A stretch of DNA of 64,000 bases from Janthinobacterium fluminis (GTDB lineage: Bacteria; Pseudomonadota; Gammaproteobacteria; Burkholderiales; Burkholderiaceae_D), in the NCBI RefSeq assembly GCF_028595325.1, contig NZ_JAQQXR010000004.1:62001-126000 (forward strand), read 5' to 3'. The notes beneath the pieces were generated by a model. That model did no database searches, had not been told where the DNA came from, and was given only the letters and a program-made list of their open reading frames with translations. The position numbers were made by a program, and so were the translations under genes. Of this stretch, positions 25,489-34,366 are shown piece by piece (within the stretch, counting starts at the first letter, position 1; each line of letters starts with the position of its first letter).

Positions 25489-26354
25489 CAGACACGCTCC
25501 GTCACGTGGGCGCCGAACAGGCCGCGCGGCATGAAGAACAGCACGAACAGGATCAGCACGAAGGGCATCGCATCCTTATAGGAGGACGAGATGTAGCCGG
25601 CCGTCAGCGCCTCGGCCAGCCCGAGCAGGATGCCGCCCAGGATGGCGCCGCCGCTGCTGCCCAGCCCACCCAGCACGGCGGCGACGAAGCCCTTCAAACC
25701 GAACATCACGCCCAGGTCGTAGGAGGTGTAGGTAAGCGGCGCGACCATCACGCCGGCAAACGAGCCGAGCGCGGCGGCCAGCCCGAAGGCCAGCAGCAGG
25801 ATGTTCTTGGTATGAATGCCGACCAGGTTCGCCGCCAGCCGGTCGTGCGAGGTGGCCAGCATGGCCTTACCGGCCAGCGTCTTGCCGAAAAACCAGCTCA
25901 AGCCGGCGACGACGCCCAGAGACAGGCCCATCACCCACAGGTTTTGCGGCAGGATGGTGGCGCCGAGGATGGCGATCGGCGTGTCGCCAGAGAACGCCTT
26001 CAAGGCGTGGCTTTCCTTGCCCAGGGCCAGTTGCACTAGGCCGCGCAGCACCAGCGAGGCGCCTATCGTGATGATGATCAGGCTGACCACCGAGGCGTTG
26101 CGGGCCCGTTCGATGGCGAACTTCTGCACCAGCAGGCCGGCCAGCACGGCCGTGCAGACGGCCAGCGCGATGGCCAGCGGCAGGGGCAAGCCCAGGCCGA
26201 CGAGGAAGACGGTCGCCATGCCGCCGAGCATGATGAACTCGCCCTGGGCAAAATTGATGACCCCGCTGGAATTGTAGATGATGGAAAAACCCAGGGCCGC
26301 CAGCGCATAGGTCAAACCCATGGTGACGCCCGACAGCAGAAACTGCGCAAGCAT
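25488..26354 (-). CDS. livH: HAAT-family ABC transporter permease LivH
   Basis: 288 residues, about 8 helices, with the LivH segments GLTYALAALGFSIIYNSSGVINFAQGEF at the start and AAVLGGLGSSGGAILGGILLGLAE near the end. First gene of the nine-gene homogentisate operon (livHMGF, MBL, hydroxylase, DUF2783, hmgA, binding protein); all spacings after it are under 60 bp. Confidence 0.93.
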   Translation of the reverse strand: MLAQFLLSGVTMGLTYALAALGFSIIYNSSGVINFAQGEFIMLGGMATVFLVGLGLPLPLAIALAVCTAVLAGLLVQKFAIERARNASVVSLIIITIGASLVLRGLVQLALGKESHALKAFSGDTPIAILGATILPQNLWVMGLSLGVVAGLSWFFGKTLAGKAMLATSHDRLAANLVGIHTKNILLLAFGLAAALGSFAGVMVAPLTYTSYDLGVMFGLKGFVAAVLGGLGSSGGAILGGILLGLAEALTAGYISSSYKDAMPFVLILFVLFFMPRGLFGAHVTERV

Positions 26355-26583
26355 TGTGTCTCCTCCAAGGTGGCCATGCCCGGCTGTGCCGCCGGGTCCT
26401 GGCCTGTCGCGCGCCGCTTATACCATTCGTCATTAGCGAACGCATTTGATGTAGATCAAGTTTGTTATAGTTAAACGCGTATGTCAATACCAAATCGTTT
26501 TCTTTTTACTGGGCTGGTAAAATCGCAAACGCAGGCCGTCCGCCAGCGCAGCGGCGGCAAAAAAATATCAAAACAGGAAGTCA
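26355..26583. promoter_or_regulatory. Divergent promoter region between livH and the IclR gene
   Basis: 229 bp, AT-richer than the genes. It holds a TTGACA box on the minus strand (26487-26482), an inverted repeat TTCG-N7-CGAA (about 26426-26440), and a repeat GTTT-N9-AAAC near 26460-26476. IclR proteins bind palindromes in such divergent regions, so these are candidate operators; none was verified. Confidence 0.45.
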
Positions 26584-27366
26584 ATGAAAAAAGAACGACG
26601 CGGCATTCAATCGGTCGAAGTGGGCGGGCAATTGCTTGAGGCCCTGGTCAGCGAGGGCGCGCCGATGCTGTTGCGCGACCTGGCGCAGAAGGCCGGCATG
26701 ACCTCGGCCAAGGCCCACCCCTATCTGGTCAGTTTCGGCAACATCGGCCTGATCCAGCAAGACCCGGTGTCCGGGCGCTACGAACTGGGCAGCTTCGCGC
26801 TGCAGATGGGCCTGATCAGCCTGCAACTGCTGGACCCGGTCAAGATCGCCCTGCCGGAAACGGCCGCCCTGTGCGAGCACATCGGCCACACCACCGCCCT
26901 CGCCGTGCTGGGCAACTGCGGCCCCACCATCGTGCACTTGAACGAGTCGCACCTGCCCATCCACGTCAAGATGCGCACCGGCACCGTGATGTCCATCCTG
27001 AACACGGCGACCGGGCGGGTCTTCTCGGCCTATCTGCCGGCGATGCAGGTGGAAAAACTCAGCGCGCGCGAACTGGGCGACGACAGCGTCGCCGGCCACT
27101 CCGGCCGGAAACCGGGCAAGGAGGATGTCGAGGCGATGCTGTCCGAAGTGCGGCGGCACGGCATGGCGCGCACCGTCGGCGACCCGACGGCCGGCATCAA
27201 CGCGATCAGCGCGCCGGTGTTCGACCACGCCGGCAATATGGTGCTGGCGGTGACCGTCATCGGCCCGGCGGGAACGCTGGACGCCGACTGGAACGGCGCC
27301 GCCGCCACGCAACTCAAGGCGTGCGCGGCGCGCATTTCGCAGCGGCTGGGCTACACCCTGCCCTGA
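26584..27366 (+). CDS. IclR-family transcriptional regulator
   Basis: 260 residues. N-terminal winged helix-turn-helix at about 8-75 (GIQSVEVGGQLLEALVSEGAP, RDLAQKAGMTSAKAHPYLVSFGNIGLI), then the IclR effector domain (TALAVLGNCGPTIVHLNE, GTVMSILNTATGRVFSAY, INAISAPVFDHAGNMVLAVTVIGPA). It is divergent from the livH-hmgA operon and is its likely regulator, with an aromatic acid as probable effector. AGGAAG precedes the ATG. Confidence 0.92.
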   Translation: MKKERRGIQSVEVGGQLLEALVSEGAPMLLRDLAQKAGMTSAKAHPYLVSFGNIGLIQQDPVSGRYELGSFALQMGLISLQLLDPVKIALPETAALCEHIGHTTALAVLGNCGPTIVHLNESHLPIHVKMRTGTVMSILNTATGRVFSAYLPAMQVEKLSARELGDDSVAGHSGRKPGKEDVEAMLSEVRRHGMARTVGDPTAGINAISAPVFDHAGNMVLAVTVIGPAGTLDADWNGAAATQLKACAARISQRLGYTLP

Positions 27367-27408
27367 GCCCCCGGGCTGTTGCGCGCGCCGGCCCCGCCTT
27401 GACCACCC

Positions 27409-28620
27409 TTACGGCAGCAGTGTGAAGTTGACGTTGGTTTGGTTCACCACGGAAATATCCACCGACGGCTTCGACACGGCCGCGTAACCCGTCGCCGCGG
27501 CGTCCAGGCGATACTTGGCCGTGCCCGGAGTCGTCGCCGCCGCCGCAAACACCAGCGGCAAGGTGGTGCTGTAGAGCGCGAACTGCGGCGCGGCAAGCGG
27601 CAAATTGCTCAGCATGTATGCGCCCGTCGCGATATCGGCGCCCTGATACTTGACCGTCACCATCGGCCCGGCGGAAAAACTCTGCTTTGCCGACACATAC
27701 GCCACTTCGGTCGCGCTGGCCGGCGTCAGGCTGACCACGCCGCCGATGAGGCCCGACAGGCTGGCCGGCAAGGTAATCGGCGTGCCCACCGTACTCAACA
27801 CGGTGGTACTCGCCACCGTGGCGACCGGCACCGTGGCAACGACGGCGGTGGCGCTATTGTCGGCCGTGATCACGACGTCGTAATTGCCCGGCGCCAGACG
27901 GGCCAGGAAAAACTCGCCCGTGGCGCTTGGCGTGGTCGAGGCGATGACGACGCCATTTTGTTGCGCGCTCACCATCACATGGTTGCCCAGCAAGGCCGTG
28001 CCGACGAAGCCGGAAATGCCGTTCAGCGCGGTCGGAATCACTTTGACGACGGGTTTCAGTGCGTATTTGCCATTCCCCTTGGTCACGACCGATTTGCAGG
28101 CGTTGAAGTCGAGCACCAGATCGACGCGCTGGCCGGAGGCCACATCGAATGCATTGACCAGCTTGATGCCGCTTTGCACGGCGCTCGGCGTGTCCAGGCT
28201 CACCTCGGTCGCCGTGCCTGTCGGAATCACCGAGTTCGCCAGGCCATTGCCCGTGTTCGGGTCCAGCACCAGACGCATCTGCGTGTAATGCCCGGCCGCC
28301 AAAGGCGTCTGCCCCAGCGACTCCAGCGCGCCGTTGGTCAGACCCAGCAGGTTGATCTTGCGCGCCGGACTCAGCGTGATATCGGCCCAGCCGGCGTCCG
28401 CATCGCCGGCCGTCGCGCTTTGGTGCACGCGCACCTTGGAGACGGTGACGTTGACGGCGTCAAAGCCGCAGGCCGGCGCGTCGGTCATCGACACGCCCAG
28501 CGTACCCTGCGCCGCCGGCGGCGTGCCGCCACCACCGCCTCCGCCGCCGCAAGCGGCCAGCGTTGCCGCAGCAAAAATGGTGCTTGTAAACAAACCGATC
28601 CGGGAGTTTGGCATTGTCAT
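27409..28620 (-). CDS. DUF4382 domain lipoprotein
   Basis: 403 residues. Signal peptide with a lipobox ending LAAC (Cys24), followed directly by an eight-glycine run. The DUF4382 domain (LGVSMTDAPACGFDAVNVTVSKVRVH, YTQMRLVLDPNTG, VDLVLDFNACKSVV) spans about 40-215, then carboxypeptidase-regulatory-like repeats (GEFFLARLAPGNYDVVITADN). Outer-membrane lipoprotein of unknown role. The ATG at 28620 has AAAGGC eight bases upstream. Confidence 0.88.
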   Translation of the reverse strand: MTMPNSRIGLFTSTIFAAATLAACGGGGGGGGTPPAAQGTLGVSMTDAPACGFDAVNVTVSKVRVHQSATAGDADAGWADITLSPARKINLLGLTNGALESLGQTPLAAGHYTQMRLVLDPNTGNGLANSVIPTGTATEVSLDTPSAVQSGIKLVNAFDVASGQRVDLVLDFNACKSVVTKGNGKYALKPVVKVIPTALNGISGFVGTALLGNHVMVSAQQNGVVIASTTPSATGEFFLARLAPGNYDVVITADNSATAVVATVPVATVASTTVLSTVGTPITLPASLSGLIGGVVSLTPASATEVAYVSAKQSFSAGPMVTVKYQGADIATGAYMLSNLPLAAPQFALYSTTLPLVFAAAATTPGTAKYRLDAAATGYAAVSKPSVDISVVNQTNVNFTLLP

Positions 28621-28834
28621 TTTTGTCGCCTTTAAAGTGATGGACTGTCTTCTTGCAACGCAGCAAAGCCGCGCTGTGCAAGGAATATACCTGCGCAACA
28701 AGATTGTTTCTGTACGCTAAAGCACAAAAGACCGTGCGCGCCCCCAATCGCGGCAACTGGCGCAGTTGGCGGGAACGCGCATTCAATGATGCTGCTGCAT
28801 CATTTTTTAGACAAGGGATTTTTTAGTCGCAGCG
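28621..28834. other. Upstream region of the DUF4382 gene
   Basis: About 214 bp without a gene, ending at the palindromic element (28835). I see no clear promoter boxes and no open frame with coding character. Confidence 0.4.
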
Positions 28835-28890
28835 GGGGACAGACCACGATTTTCAAGGAATAGTTTTTTTGAAAATCGTGGTCTGTCCCC
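28835..28890. repeat. REP-like palindromic element, copy 1
   Basis: Arms GGGGACAGACCACGATTTTC (28835-28854) and its exact reverse complement (28871-28890), 20 bp each, around a 16-base loop. It lies 20 bp after the IPT/TIG gene stop. Two further copies at 44335 and 61596 share the first 13 bases of each arm (GGGGACAGACCAC). Confidence 0.9.
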
Positions 28891-28909
28891 GGCTGGAGGC
28901 GGCGCGAGG

Positions 28910-29650
28910 CTAGCTGAAGTGTATTGTCACCATGCCATTTTCCAGGTAGGGCTTGGTGATGTATAACTCCAGTTCGCCCGTCTGGGCATTCGTGCCGACG
29001 TCGGCGAACACGCGTTCCCCCATCAGGCCGGCATTGAGGGAGATGGCTTTGGCGACGGCGCGCAAACATTCTTCGTCGTCGCCCGATTTGCCGGCGATCG
29101 AGGCGCTGATGTCGACGGCCAGCGTCGGTTCTTTCAGCACCACGCACACGTCGACCTTCTTGTGCCGCCCCGCCGAAAAGCCTTTCGGAAACGCGACGCG
29201 CATGACGGGCGCCGTTTCCTGGCCGCCCAGTTGCACCTGGCCACGGGCCGATTTTTCAAACGCGCCGCTATAGGTGTCGGGCGAAGCCTTGTCGAGCTTG
29301 AAGTGTATGCCCGCCGCCGCCACCGGCGCGCCATTGCGGAACACCGCCGCTTCGGACAGGTGCAGGCGGGTGTTGCCGTAGCTGATTTCCTCGGTGAATA
29401 GCTCGCCGCCCACGCCCGGCCACATCAGCAGGTCGCCCGCGGTTTCCCGCGCCACCGGGCCTATGCGTACTTTCAACTCCGTGTCGGTGGAGTGCGGTTC
29501 GGCGCGGGCGCAGGCGCCCATGCCGCCGATGACGACGCAATTGTTGCGGATGTGGCGGGCAAAGCCGGAGCCCTGCAAGGTGACGATGGTTCCTTCATGC
29601 CCTTGCAGGGGACTGACGGAACGGATGACGACAGGTGTACGGTTAAGCAT
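28910..29650 (-). CDS. IPT/TIG domain protein, function unknown
   Basis: 246 residues. The first 80 residues match an IPT/TIG immunoglobulin-like fold (VIRSVSPLQGHEGTIVTLQGSGFARH). The rest is beta-rich with no recognised motif (HLSEAAVFRNGAPVAAAGIHF, KKVDVCVVLKEPTLAVDISASIAG). No signal peptide, so location is unclear; it might be exported by another route. Lone gene. Confidence 0.7.
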   Translation of the reverse strand: MLNRTPVVIRSVSPLQGHEGTIVTLQGSGFARHIRNNCVVIGGMGACARAEPHSTDTELKVRIGPVARETAGDLLMWPGVGGELFTEEISYGNTRLHLSEAAVFRNGAPVAAAGIHFKLDKASPDTYSGAFEKSARGQVQLGGQETAPVMRVAFPKGFSAGRHKKVDVCVVLKEPTLAVDISASIAGKSGDDEECLRAVAKAISLNAGLMGERVFADVGTNAQTGELELYITKPYLENGMVTIHFS

Positions 29651-30012
29651 CGCGGAATTCCTCCTAGGCTAAGGAACGGCGACGTTGTGCGCATGCCTGA
29701 AAACGCCCATTCCCGGTAAGTATGTTCCGTCGCGCCGCGCCCGGCGCAACGGGGACAGGCATCGGCCGAAGCGCCGATACCGCAGGAACAGCTTAGCAAG
29801 CTGTCATGGCGATTGAAGGCCGCCCCGGCCCTTGTTTGAGAGGGGTCAAGCGCGACGCTGTCCGGCAGAAAGCGCCTGGGCAAACGCCTCGCGACGGGCG
29901 AAAATCGCCGCGCAATCACAGACGCATCTCGATCCGAACAATTGCTTTATACTTTGCCATCCCGCGCCGCTGGCAAGCAGACAGCGCAGGCGCATCGACA
30001 AGGAGAAACGGC
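29651..30012. other. Region upstream of the DUF885-like gene
   Basis: 362 bp without a supported gene. A TATACT -10 box at 29948-29953 (preceded by a poor -35) would start transcription near 29960, 50 bp before the TTG start at 30013. An in-frame ATG at 29806 lies upstream of this box and its 69-codon extension looks non-coding. Confidence 0.45.
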
Positions 30013-31272
30013 TTGAGCATCGCACAAAACGACAATTCCTCCGGACTTCGGCTGGCCGGCGTCGCCGAACGCTACGTCAAACTGGTGCTCGCCATCGGCC
30101 AGCACGATGCCGCCTACGTCGACGCCTTTTACGGCCCGGCACAGTGGCAAGACGAAGCCGTCGCCAATCGACAAGACCTCGCTTCGATCCGCCGCGACAT
30201 CGACGCCGCCCGCGCGCTGCTGGCGACGCAGCACCCCGAACAGGACGAAGAAGTGCAACGCGTCGCCTGCCTCGACAAGCAATTGCGCTCGATGCAGGCC
30301 CGCGTCGACATGCTGGCCGGCGCCGTGTTCAGCTTCGACGCGGAAACCGAGCTTCTCTACGATGCCGTGTCGCCGCACCACCCGCGCGCCCACTACGAGC
30401 AACTGGTGGGCCGGATCGACCAGTTGCTGCCCGGTCCAGGCTCCGTCAGCGAGCGCGTCAACGCCTTCCGCGACCAGTTCGCCATACCGGCCGACAAGCT
30501 GCGCGCCGTGATGGAGGCGGCCATCCAGGCCGGCCGCGAGCGCACGCTGCGCTACATCCCCCTGCCGGCGGAAGAAAATTTCATCCTCGAATTTGTCAGC
30601 GACAAGCCCTGGAGCGGCTATAACTGGTACAAGGGCAATTTCCAGAGCCTTATCCAGATCAATATCGACTTGCCCATCTATATAGACCGCGCCGTCGACC
30701 TCGGTTGCCACGAGGCGTATCCCGGCCACCACGTCTACAACGTGCTGCTGGAGCAAGACCTGCTGCGCGGCAAGCAATGGCAGGAATACTGCGTCTATCC
30801 GCTGTTTTCGCCGCAGTCGCTGATCGCCGAGGGCACGGCCAACTACGGCATCGAATTGAGCTTCACGGACGAGGAGCGGCTGGCCTTCGAGCAAGAGGTG
30901 CTGTTTCCGCTGGCCGGCCTGGACACCAGCCTGGCGCCGCGCTATGCGCAACTGAACCGCCTGCTGGCGCAACTGAGCTACGCCGACAACGACGCCGCCA
31001 TGCTTTACCTGAACGGCGACATGACGCGCGAAGAAACCATAGCCTGGCTGATCGACGTGCGCCTGTATCCGGCCGAAAAGGCGGCGCAGCGGCTGCAGTT
31101 CTATGAGGCCATGCGCGGCTACGTCATCAACTACAACCTGGGCCAGGACATGGCGAAGGCGTATATCGAGCGGCAGGTCACGGAACAGGAGCCGGCGCGC
31201 GCGCAGGCGCAACGCTGGGCCGCTTTCCGGCAACTGATGGCGTCGCCGCGGCCGCCGAGCGCGCTGCGCTAA
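30013..31272 (+). CDS. DUF885-like metal-dependent hydrolase with HEAYPGHH motif
   Basis: 419 residues. A central HEAYPGHH motif (His233) and a downstream Glu in SLIAEGTANYG (about 273) give a zinc-hydrolase pattern, HExxxGH plus Glu, as in the DUF885 family. Other helices: DAAYVDAFYGPAQWQDEA, ARVDMLAGAVFSFDAET. No signal peptide, so cytoplasmic. The TTG at 30013 is chosen because AGGAG is eight bases before it and the only earlier ATG lies upstream of the probable promoter. Substrate unknown; a peptidase is possible. Confidence 0.82.
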   Translation: MSIAQNDNSSGLRLAGVAERYVKLVLAIGQHDAAYVDAFYGPAQWQDEAVANRQDLASIRRDIDAARALLATQHPEQDEEVQRVACLDKQLRSMQARVDMLAGAVFSFDAETELLYDAVSPHHPRAHYEQLVGRIDQLLPGPGSVSERVNAFRDQFAIPADKLRAVMEAAIQAGRERTLRYIPLPAEENFILEFVSDKPWSGYNWYKGNFQSLIQINIDLPIYIDRAVDLGCHEAYPGHHVYNVLLEQDLLRGKQWQEYCVYPLFSPQSLIAEGTANYGIELSFTDEERLAFEQEVLFPLAGLDTSLAPRYAQLNRLLAQLSYADNDAAMLYLNGDMTREETIAWLIDVRLYPAEKAAQRLQFYEAMRGYVINYNLGQDMAKAYIERQVTEQEPARAQAQRWAAFRQLMASPRPPSALR

Positions 31273-31327
31273 GCGATACGCTCGATGGAATGGCCCGCGC
31301 GGCGGCCATTCAAGCAATTTCGCACAA

Positions 31328-32206
31328 TCAAGCCGCCACTTCCCCGTTAACGCAAGTCACCGCATTGCCGCCGACCCGGACGGTCTGCTCGTTCAAGACC
31401 AGCCGCAGCACGCCGGCCCGCCCGACGACGGCGCCCTGGGAGGCGAGGAAGTCGCCGCCGAAGCGCTGGATTTGGCCGCTATGCCGGATGAAGGCGCCGA
31501 CGCTGCCGGTGCCGCTGCCGCAAACGGGATCTTCATTCACGCCATGCGCGGGGGCGAATGCACGGATTTCGATAGTCGCCCCGGCGCCCTGCTCGTGCGC
31601 GCCGAATATCACGACGCCGGTATGCCCGTCTGCGGCGTTGCGGCCTTTCATGTGCTGAAAATCGGCCTGGACGGCCAGCACGGTTACCGCGCTCGGCAAT
31701 TGCGCCACAACCCAACGCGGTCCCACATCGACAACGCAAGGGGGAAACTGCCTTTGCACGGGGCTGCCCAGCAGGCGCTCCAATTCCTCGGTTTGCGCAA
31801 CGTCCAGCGCCGTCAGCTTCGGCTCGGGAAGATCGAAGGAAATCCACTGCGCCCCATCTTGCCCACGGGCGACCGCCAGCTTGACCAGCCCGGCGCGGCA
31901 CTGCTGCAACAAGGCGCCATTGCGCGCCTGTATCAGGCCAGCTTCCAGCAAGGCGTGCGCCGTGCCGATGGTGGGGTGGCCGGCAAACGGCAGCTCGGCA
32001 TTCGGCGTAAAGATGCGGACGTGATAATCCGCCCCCGGCTCGGTGACAGGAACAACGAAGGTCGTCTCCGACAAATTGGTCCAGTTGGCGATTTGCTGCA
32101 TTTGCTCGCTTGAAAGACCGTCGGCGTCCAGCACCACGGCGACAGGATTGCCCTTGAAACGCACATTGGTGAACACGTCGACTTGCTTGAATGGGCGGTT
32201 TTTCAT
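31328..32206 (-). CDS. PhzF-family protein
   Basis: 292 residues, the usual size. Hallmarks: FKQVDVFTNVRFKGNPVAVVLDADGL at the start, NLSETTFVVP with the conserved Glu, RIFTPNAELPFAGHPTIGTAH, and NEDPVCGSGTGSVGAFI near the C-terminus. The family contains isomerases and epimerases with a diaminopimelate-epimerase fold; no phenazine genes are nearby, so the substrate is open. ATG at 32206. Confidence 0.92.
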   Translation of the reverse strand: MKNRPFKQVDVFTNVRFKGNPVAVVLDADGLSSEQMQQIANWTNLSETTFVVPVTEPGADYHVRIFTPNAELPFAGHPTIGTAHALLEAGLIQARNGALLQQCRAGLVKLAVARGQDGAQWISFDLPEPKLTALDVAQTEELERLLGSPVQRQFPPCVVDVGPRWVVAQLPSAVTVLAVQADFQHMKGRNAADGHTGVVIFGAHEQGAGATIEIRAFAPAHGVNEDPVCGSGTGSVGAFIRHSGQIQRFGGDFLASQGAVVGRAGVLRLVLNEQTVRVGGNAVTCVNGEVAA

Positions 32207-32587
32207 GTTATCTCTTTCATACTGATGGTCGGCTGCGCATCGGGCATCCTTATTCAAACATCCAGATATGTATCACTTCGGCACATGCTAATGGTTTTTC
32301 GCAAACGCTAACAGATCCAATTCCGGACAATTCTTAAGGTACAGTTTCACGGAGCCGCGGCCACACGCCTGATTCGCCACCGCCGGGACACGATCTTGAG
32401 CAACTCTTCCTTGGCGCTGCAACTGAACACTGCTCACGCAATAAATTTATGAAAATGAAATATTGTTGACAATGGATGGGATTTTTGCAATCATCAAACG
32501 ACGTCATCTTCGAAAATCCAGATCACCGCACTTCAAGAAACTTGATGATTTTTTGCTGGCCAAACAAATAATGAAAAAGCGTTTAAA
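32207..32587. other. AT-rich intergenic region
   Basis: 381 bp without a supported gene. From about 32430 the DNA is strongly AT-rich, unlike its surroundings, and this continues through the small membrane-protein gene to about 32875. It includes TTGACA (about 32466-32471). The left part includes CAGATATGTATCA (32263-32275), which recurs at 51272-51284 at a similar distance upstream of another minus-strand gene. Confidence 0.45.
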
Positions 32588-32872
32588 TTGAAAAAAGAAT
32601 TATTGAATTTCTCATGGATTTTTCTCATGGGCGGAATTGGAATTTATGATATTTACTATTCCACAAAATCCGGGGATATTCCCCAGGTGATAGGCGGCGC
32701 CGGCTGGCTGCTGCTGGGAATTTTCCTATCTAAAAGAGCCATCTTTTTCTCGATGAATAAATCTGGATTTTTCATTACCTCCAGAAAATCTGAAATTTTA
32801 TTCAATGCACTTGTATTTTTAGGCATGACATGCCTGCTACTTAGCAGACTGATGAAATTTAATAATTACTGA
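32588..32872 (+). CDS. Small membrane protein, function unknown
   Basis: 94 residues with three hydrophobic segments (FSWIFLMGGIGIYDIYY; VIGGAGWLLLGIFLS; ILFNALVFLGMTCLLLSRL) and a Lys-rich N-terminus. The start is TTG with a poor ribosome site, so the exact start is uncertain. Base composition is AT-rich and differs sharply from the flanks, pointing to recent acquisition. Stop 28 bp before the end of the convergent kinase gene. Confidence 0.5.
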   Translation: MKKELLNFSWIFLMGGIGIYDIYYSTKSGDIPQVIGGAGWLLLGIFLSKRAIFFSMNKSGFFITSRKSEILFNALVFLGMTCLLLSRLMKFNNY

Positions 32873-32899
32873 CTCAAGCTCGGCAATTGCCCGCCGCCC

Positions 32900-34366
32900 C
32901 TATTGGGCCGGCAGGCTGATCGTCGCCACCAGGCCACCGTCGGGATGGTTGACCAGCGTCAGGTGGCCGCCGTGCGCCTGCACAATGCTGCGCGCGATGC
33001 CCAGCCCCAGCCCCATGCCGTCGGCGTTCTGGTCGCGTCCGTGCGCCAGGCGCACATAGGGCTGGAACAGGCTGCCGAATGCCTCCTCCGGCACGCCCGG
33101 CCCGTAGTCGCGGATGCGGACGGCGACGTGGCCCGGCTCGCGGTGCACCGAGATGTCCGCCCGCTTCCCGTAATACAGTGCGTTGTCGAGCAGGTTGCCA
33201 ATGGCGCGCTTGAGCGCCAGCGGCTTCGCCGTCACGCTCAGGCCGGCCTCGCTGAACTGCACCTGGTGGCCGCCCAGCTGGCTGCCGCGCACCATGCGCT
33301 TGAGTAGCGCGTCGAGCCGCACTTCGGTGGGGTTTTCGTGGATGTCGCTGTCCTTCACGCATTGCAGCGCGCCCTTGACCATCATGTCGAGTTCGTCGAG
33401 GTCGTCGTGGAACTCGTTGCGCAGCGCGTCGTCGTCGAGCAGTTCGCTGCGCAGTTTCAGGCGCGTGATCGGTGTGCGCAGGTCGTGCGAAATCGACACG
33501 AACAGGCGCTCGCGGTCTTCCAGGTAGCGCTGGATGCGCTCGCGCATGGCGCTGAAGGCGCGCGCCGTGTTGACGAATTCGCGGCTGCCCGTTTCCGGCA
33601 GCTCCGGCATGTTTTCGCCCTTGCCGAAGGCTTCGGCGGCGTCCGACAGCGCCGCCAGCGGCCGCGTGGTCCAGCGCACGACGAGGATGGACAGCAGCAG
33701 CACGGCCGCCAGCGACAGCCCTTGCAGCAGCACGCGGTCCAGCGCCAGCGGGTTGCCGCTGTCGAGGAAGTAGGGATTCGGCATCAGCGCGGCCAGGTAC
33801 AGCCAGTTGCCCGGCTCCAGTTCGGTCTGGATGACGAGGATGGGCGCCGGGTTCGGCTTCACCAGCAGGATGTGCTGCACCCAGCTTTCCGGCAGGTCGG
33901 CGATTTTCGAGCCGCTGTCGGAGACGCTCAGCTCGCCGGGCCAGGCGAAGGCGACGCGGTAGTGGTTCAATTGCGGCAGGTCTTGCTTGAGCGTGGCGCC
34001 GACGCTGGCGACGACGGTGTCGGACAGCGCGCGCGCCTCGATCTGCTGGATCGCCAGCGGCGCGCGGTTGACGTTGACGAAGAAGCGCGTGCCGCCCATT
34101 TCGCGGAATTGCTGGATCAGGATGGGCCGGTAGTTGGCCGGCAGGCTGAGGAAGAAACGCACGGCGCTGGCGGCGCTGTGGGCGATGTGCTGGGCCGCCA
34201 GCTTCGCTTCGACTTCGGCGTCCTTGCGCAGTTGCGCACCCCAGATCAGGTTGCCGGCCAGTTGCGTCATGAGCACGCCGGCGACCATGACGACGGAAAG
34301 GCGCCCCAGCAGCGACTGCGGCAGCAGCCATGCCAGCGCGCGCGCGTAACGGCTGGCCTCAGGCAT
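32900..34366 (-). CDS. Sensor histidine kinase
   Basis: 488 residues. Membrane helices at about 20-42 (LGRLSVVMVAGVLMTQLAGNL) and about 208-228 (LLQGLSLAAVLLLSILVV) bracket a periplasmic sensor domain of about 165 residues. HAMP follows (TTRPLAALSDAAEAFGKGE), then the H-box VSISHDLRTPITRL (His near 294), N-box AIGNLLDNALYYG, G1 RDYGPGVPEE and G2 GMGLGLGIARSIV. Overlaps its response regulator gene by 8 bp. Gene order with a sugar binding protein recalls Pseudomonas GtrS/GltR; a sugar signal is inferred. Confidence 0.93.
   Translation of the reverse strand: MPEASRYARALAWLLPQSLLGRLSVVMVAGVLMTQLAGNLIWGAQLRKDAEVEAKLAAQHIAHSAASAVRFFLSLPANYRPILIQQFREMGGTRFFVNVNRAPLAIQQIEARALSDTVVASVGATLKQDLPQLNHYRVAFAWPGELSVSDSGSKIADLPESWVQHILLVKPNPAPILVIQTELEPGNWLYLAALMPNPYFLDSGNPLALDRVLLQGLSLAAVLLLSILVVRWTTRPLAALSDAAEAFGKGENMPELPETGSREFVNTARAFSAMRERIQRYLEDRERLFVSISHDLRTPITRLKLRSELLDDDALRNEFHDDLDELDMMVKGALQCVKDSDIHENPTEVRLDALLKRMVRGSQLGGHQVQFSEAGLSVTAKPLALKRAIGNLLDNALYYGKRADISVHREPGHVAVRIRDYGPGVPEEAFGSLFQPYVRLAHGRDQNADGMGLGLGIARSIVQAHGGHLTLVNHPDGGLVATISLPAQ

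Noticed and set aside
27409..28620. Run of eight glycines after the lipobox of the DUF4382 protein as a possible frameshift.
   Set aside because: Such Gly runs after the lipid Cys are common in lipoproteins and the frame stays open on both sides.
29806..30012. Upstream ATG that would extend the DUF885-like protein by 69 residues.
   Set aside because: The extension has no family likeness, lies upstream of a likely promoter box and has no ribosome site; TTG at 30013 has a strong one.
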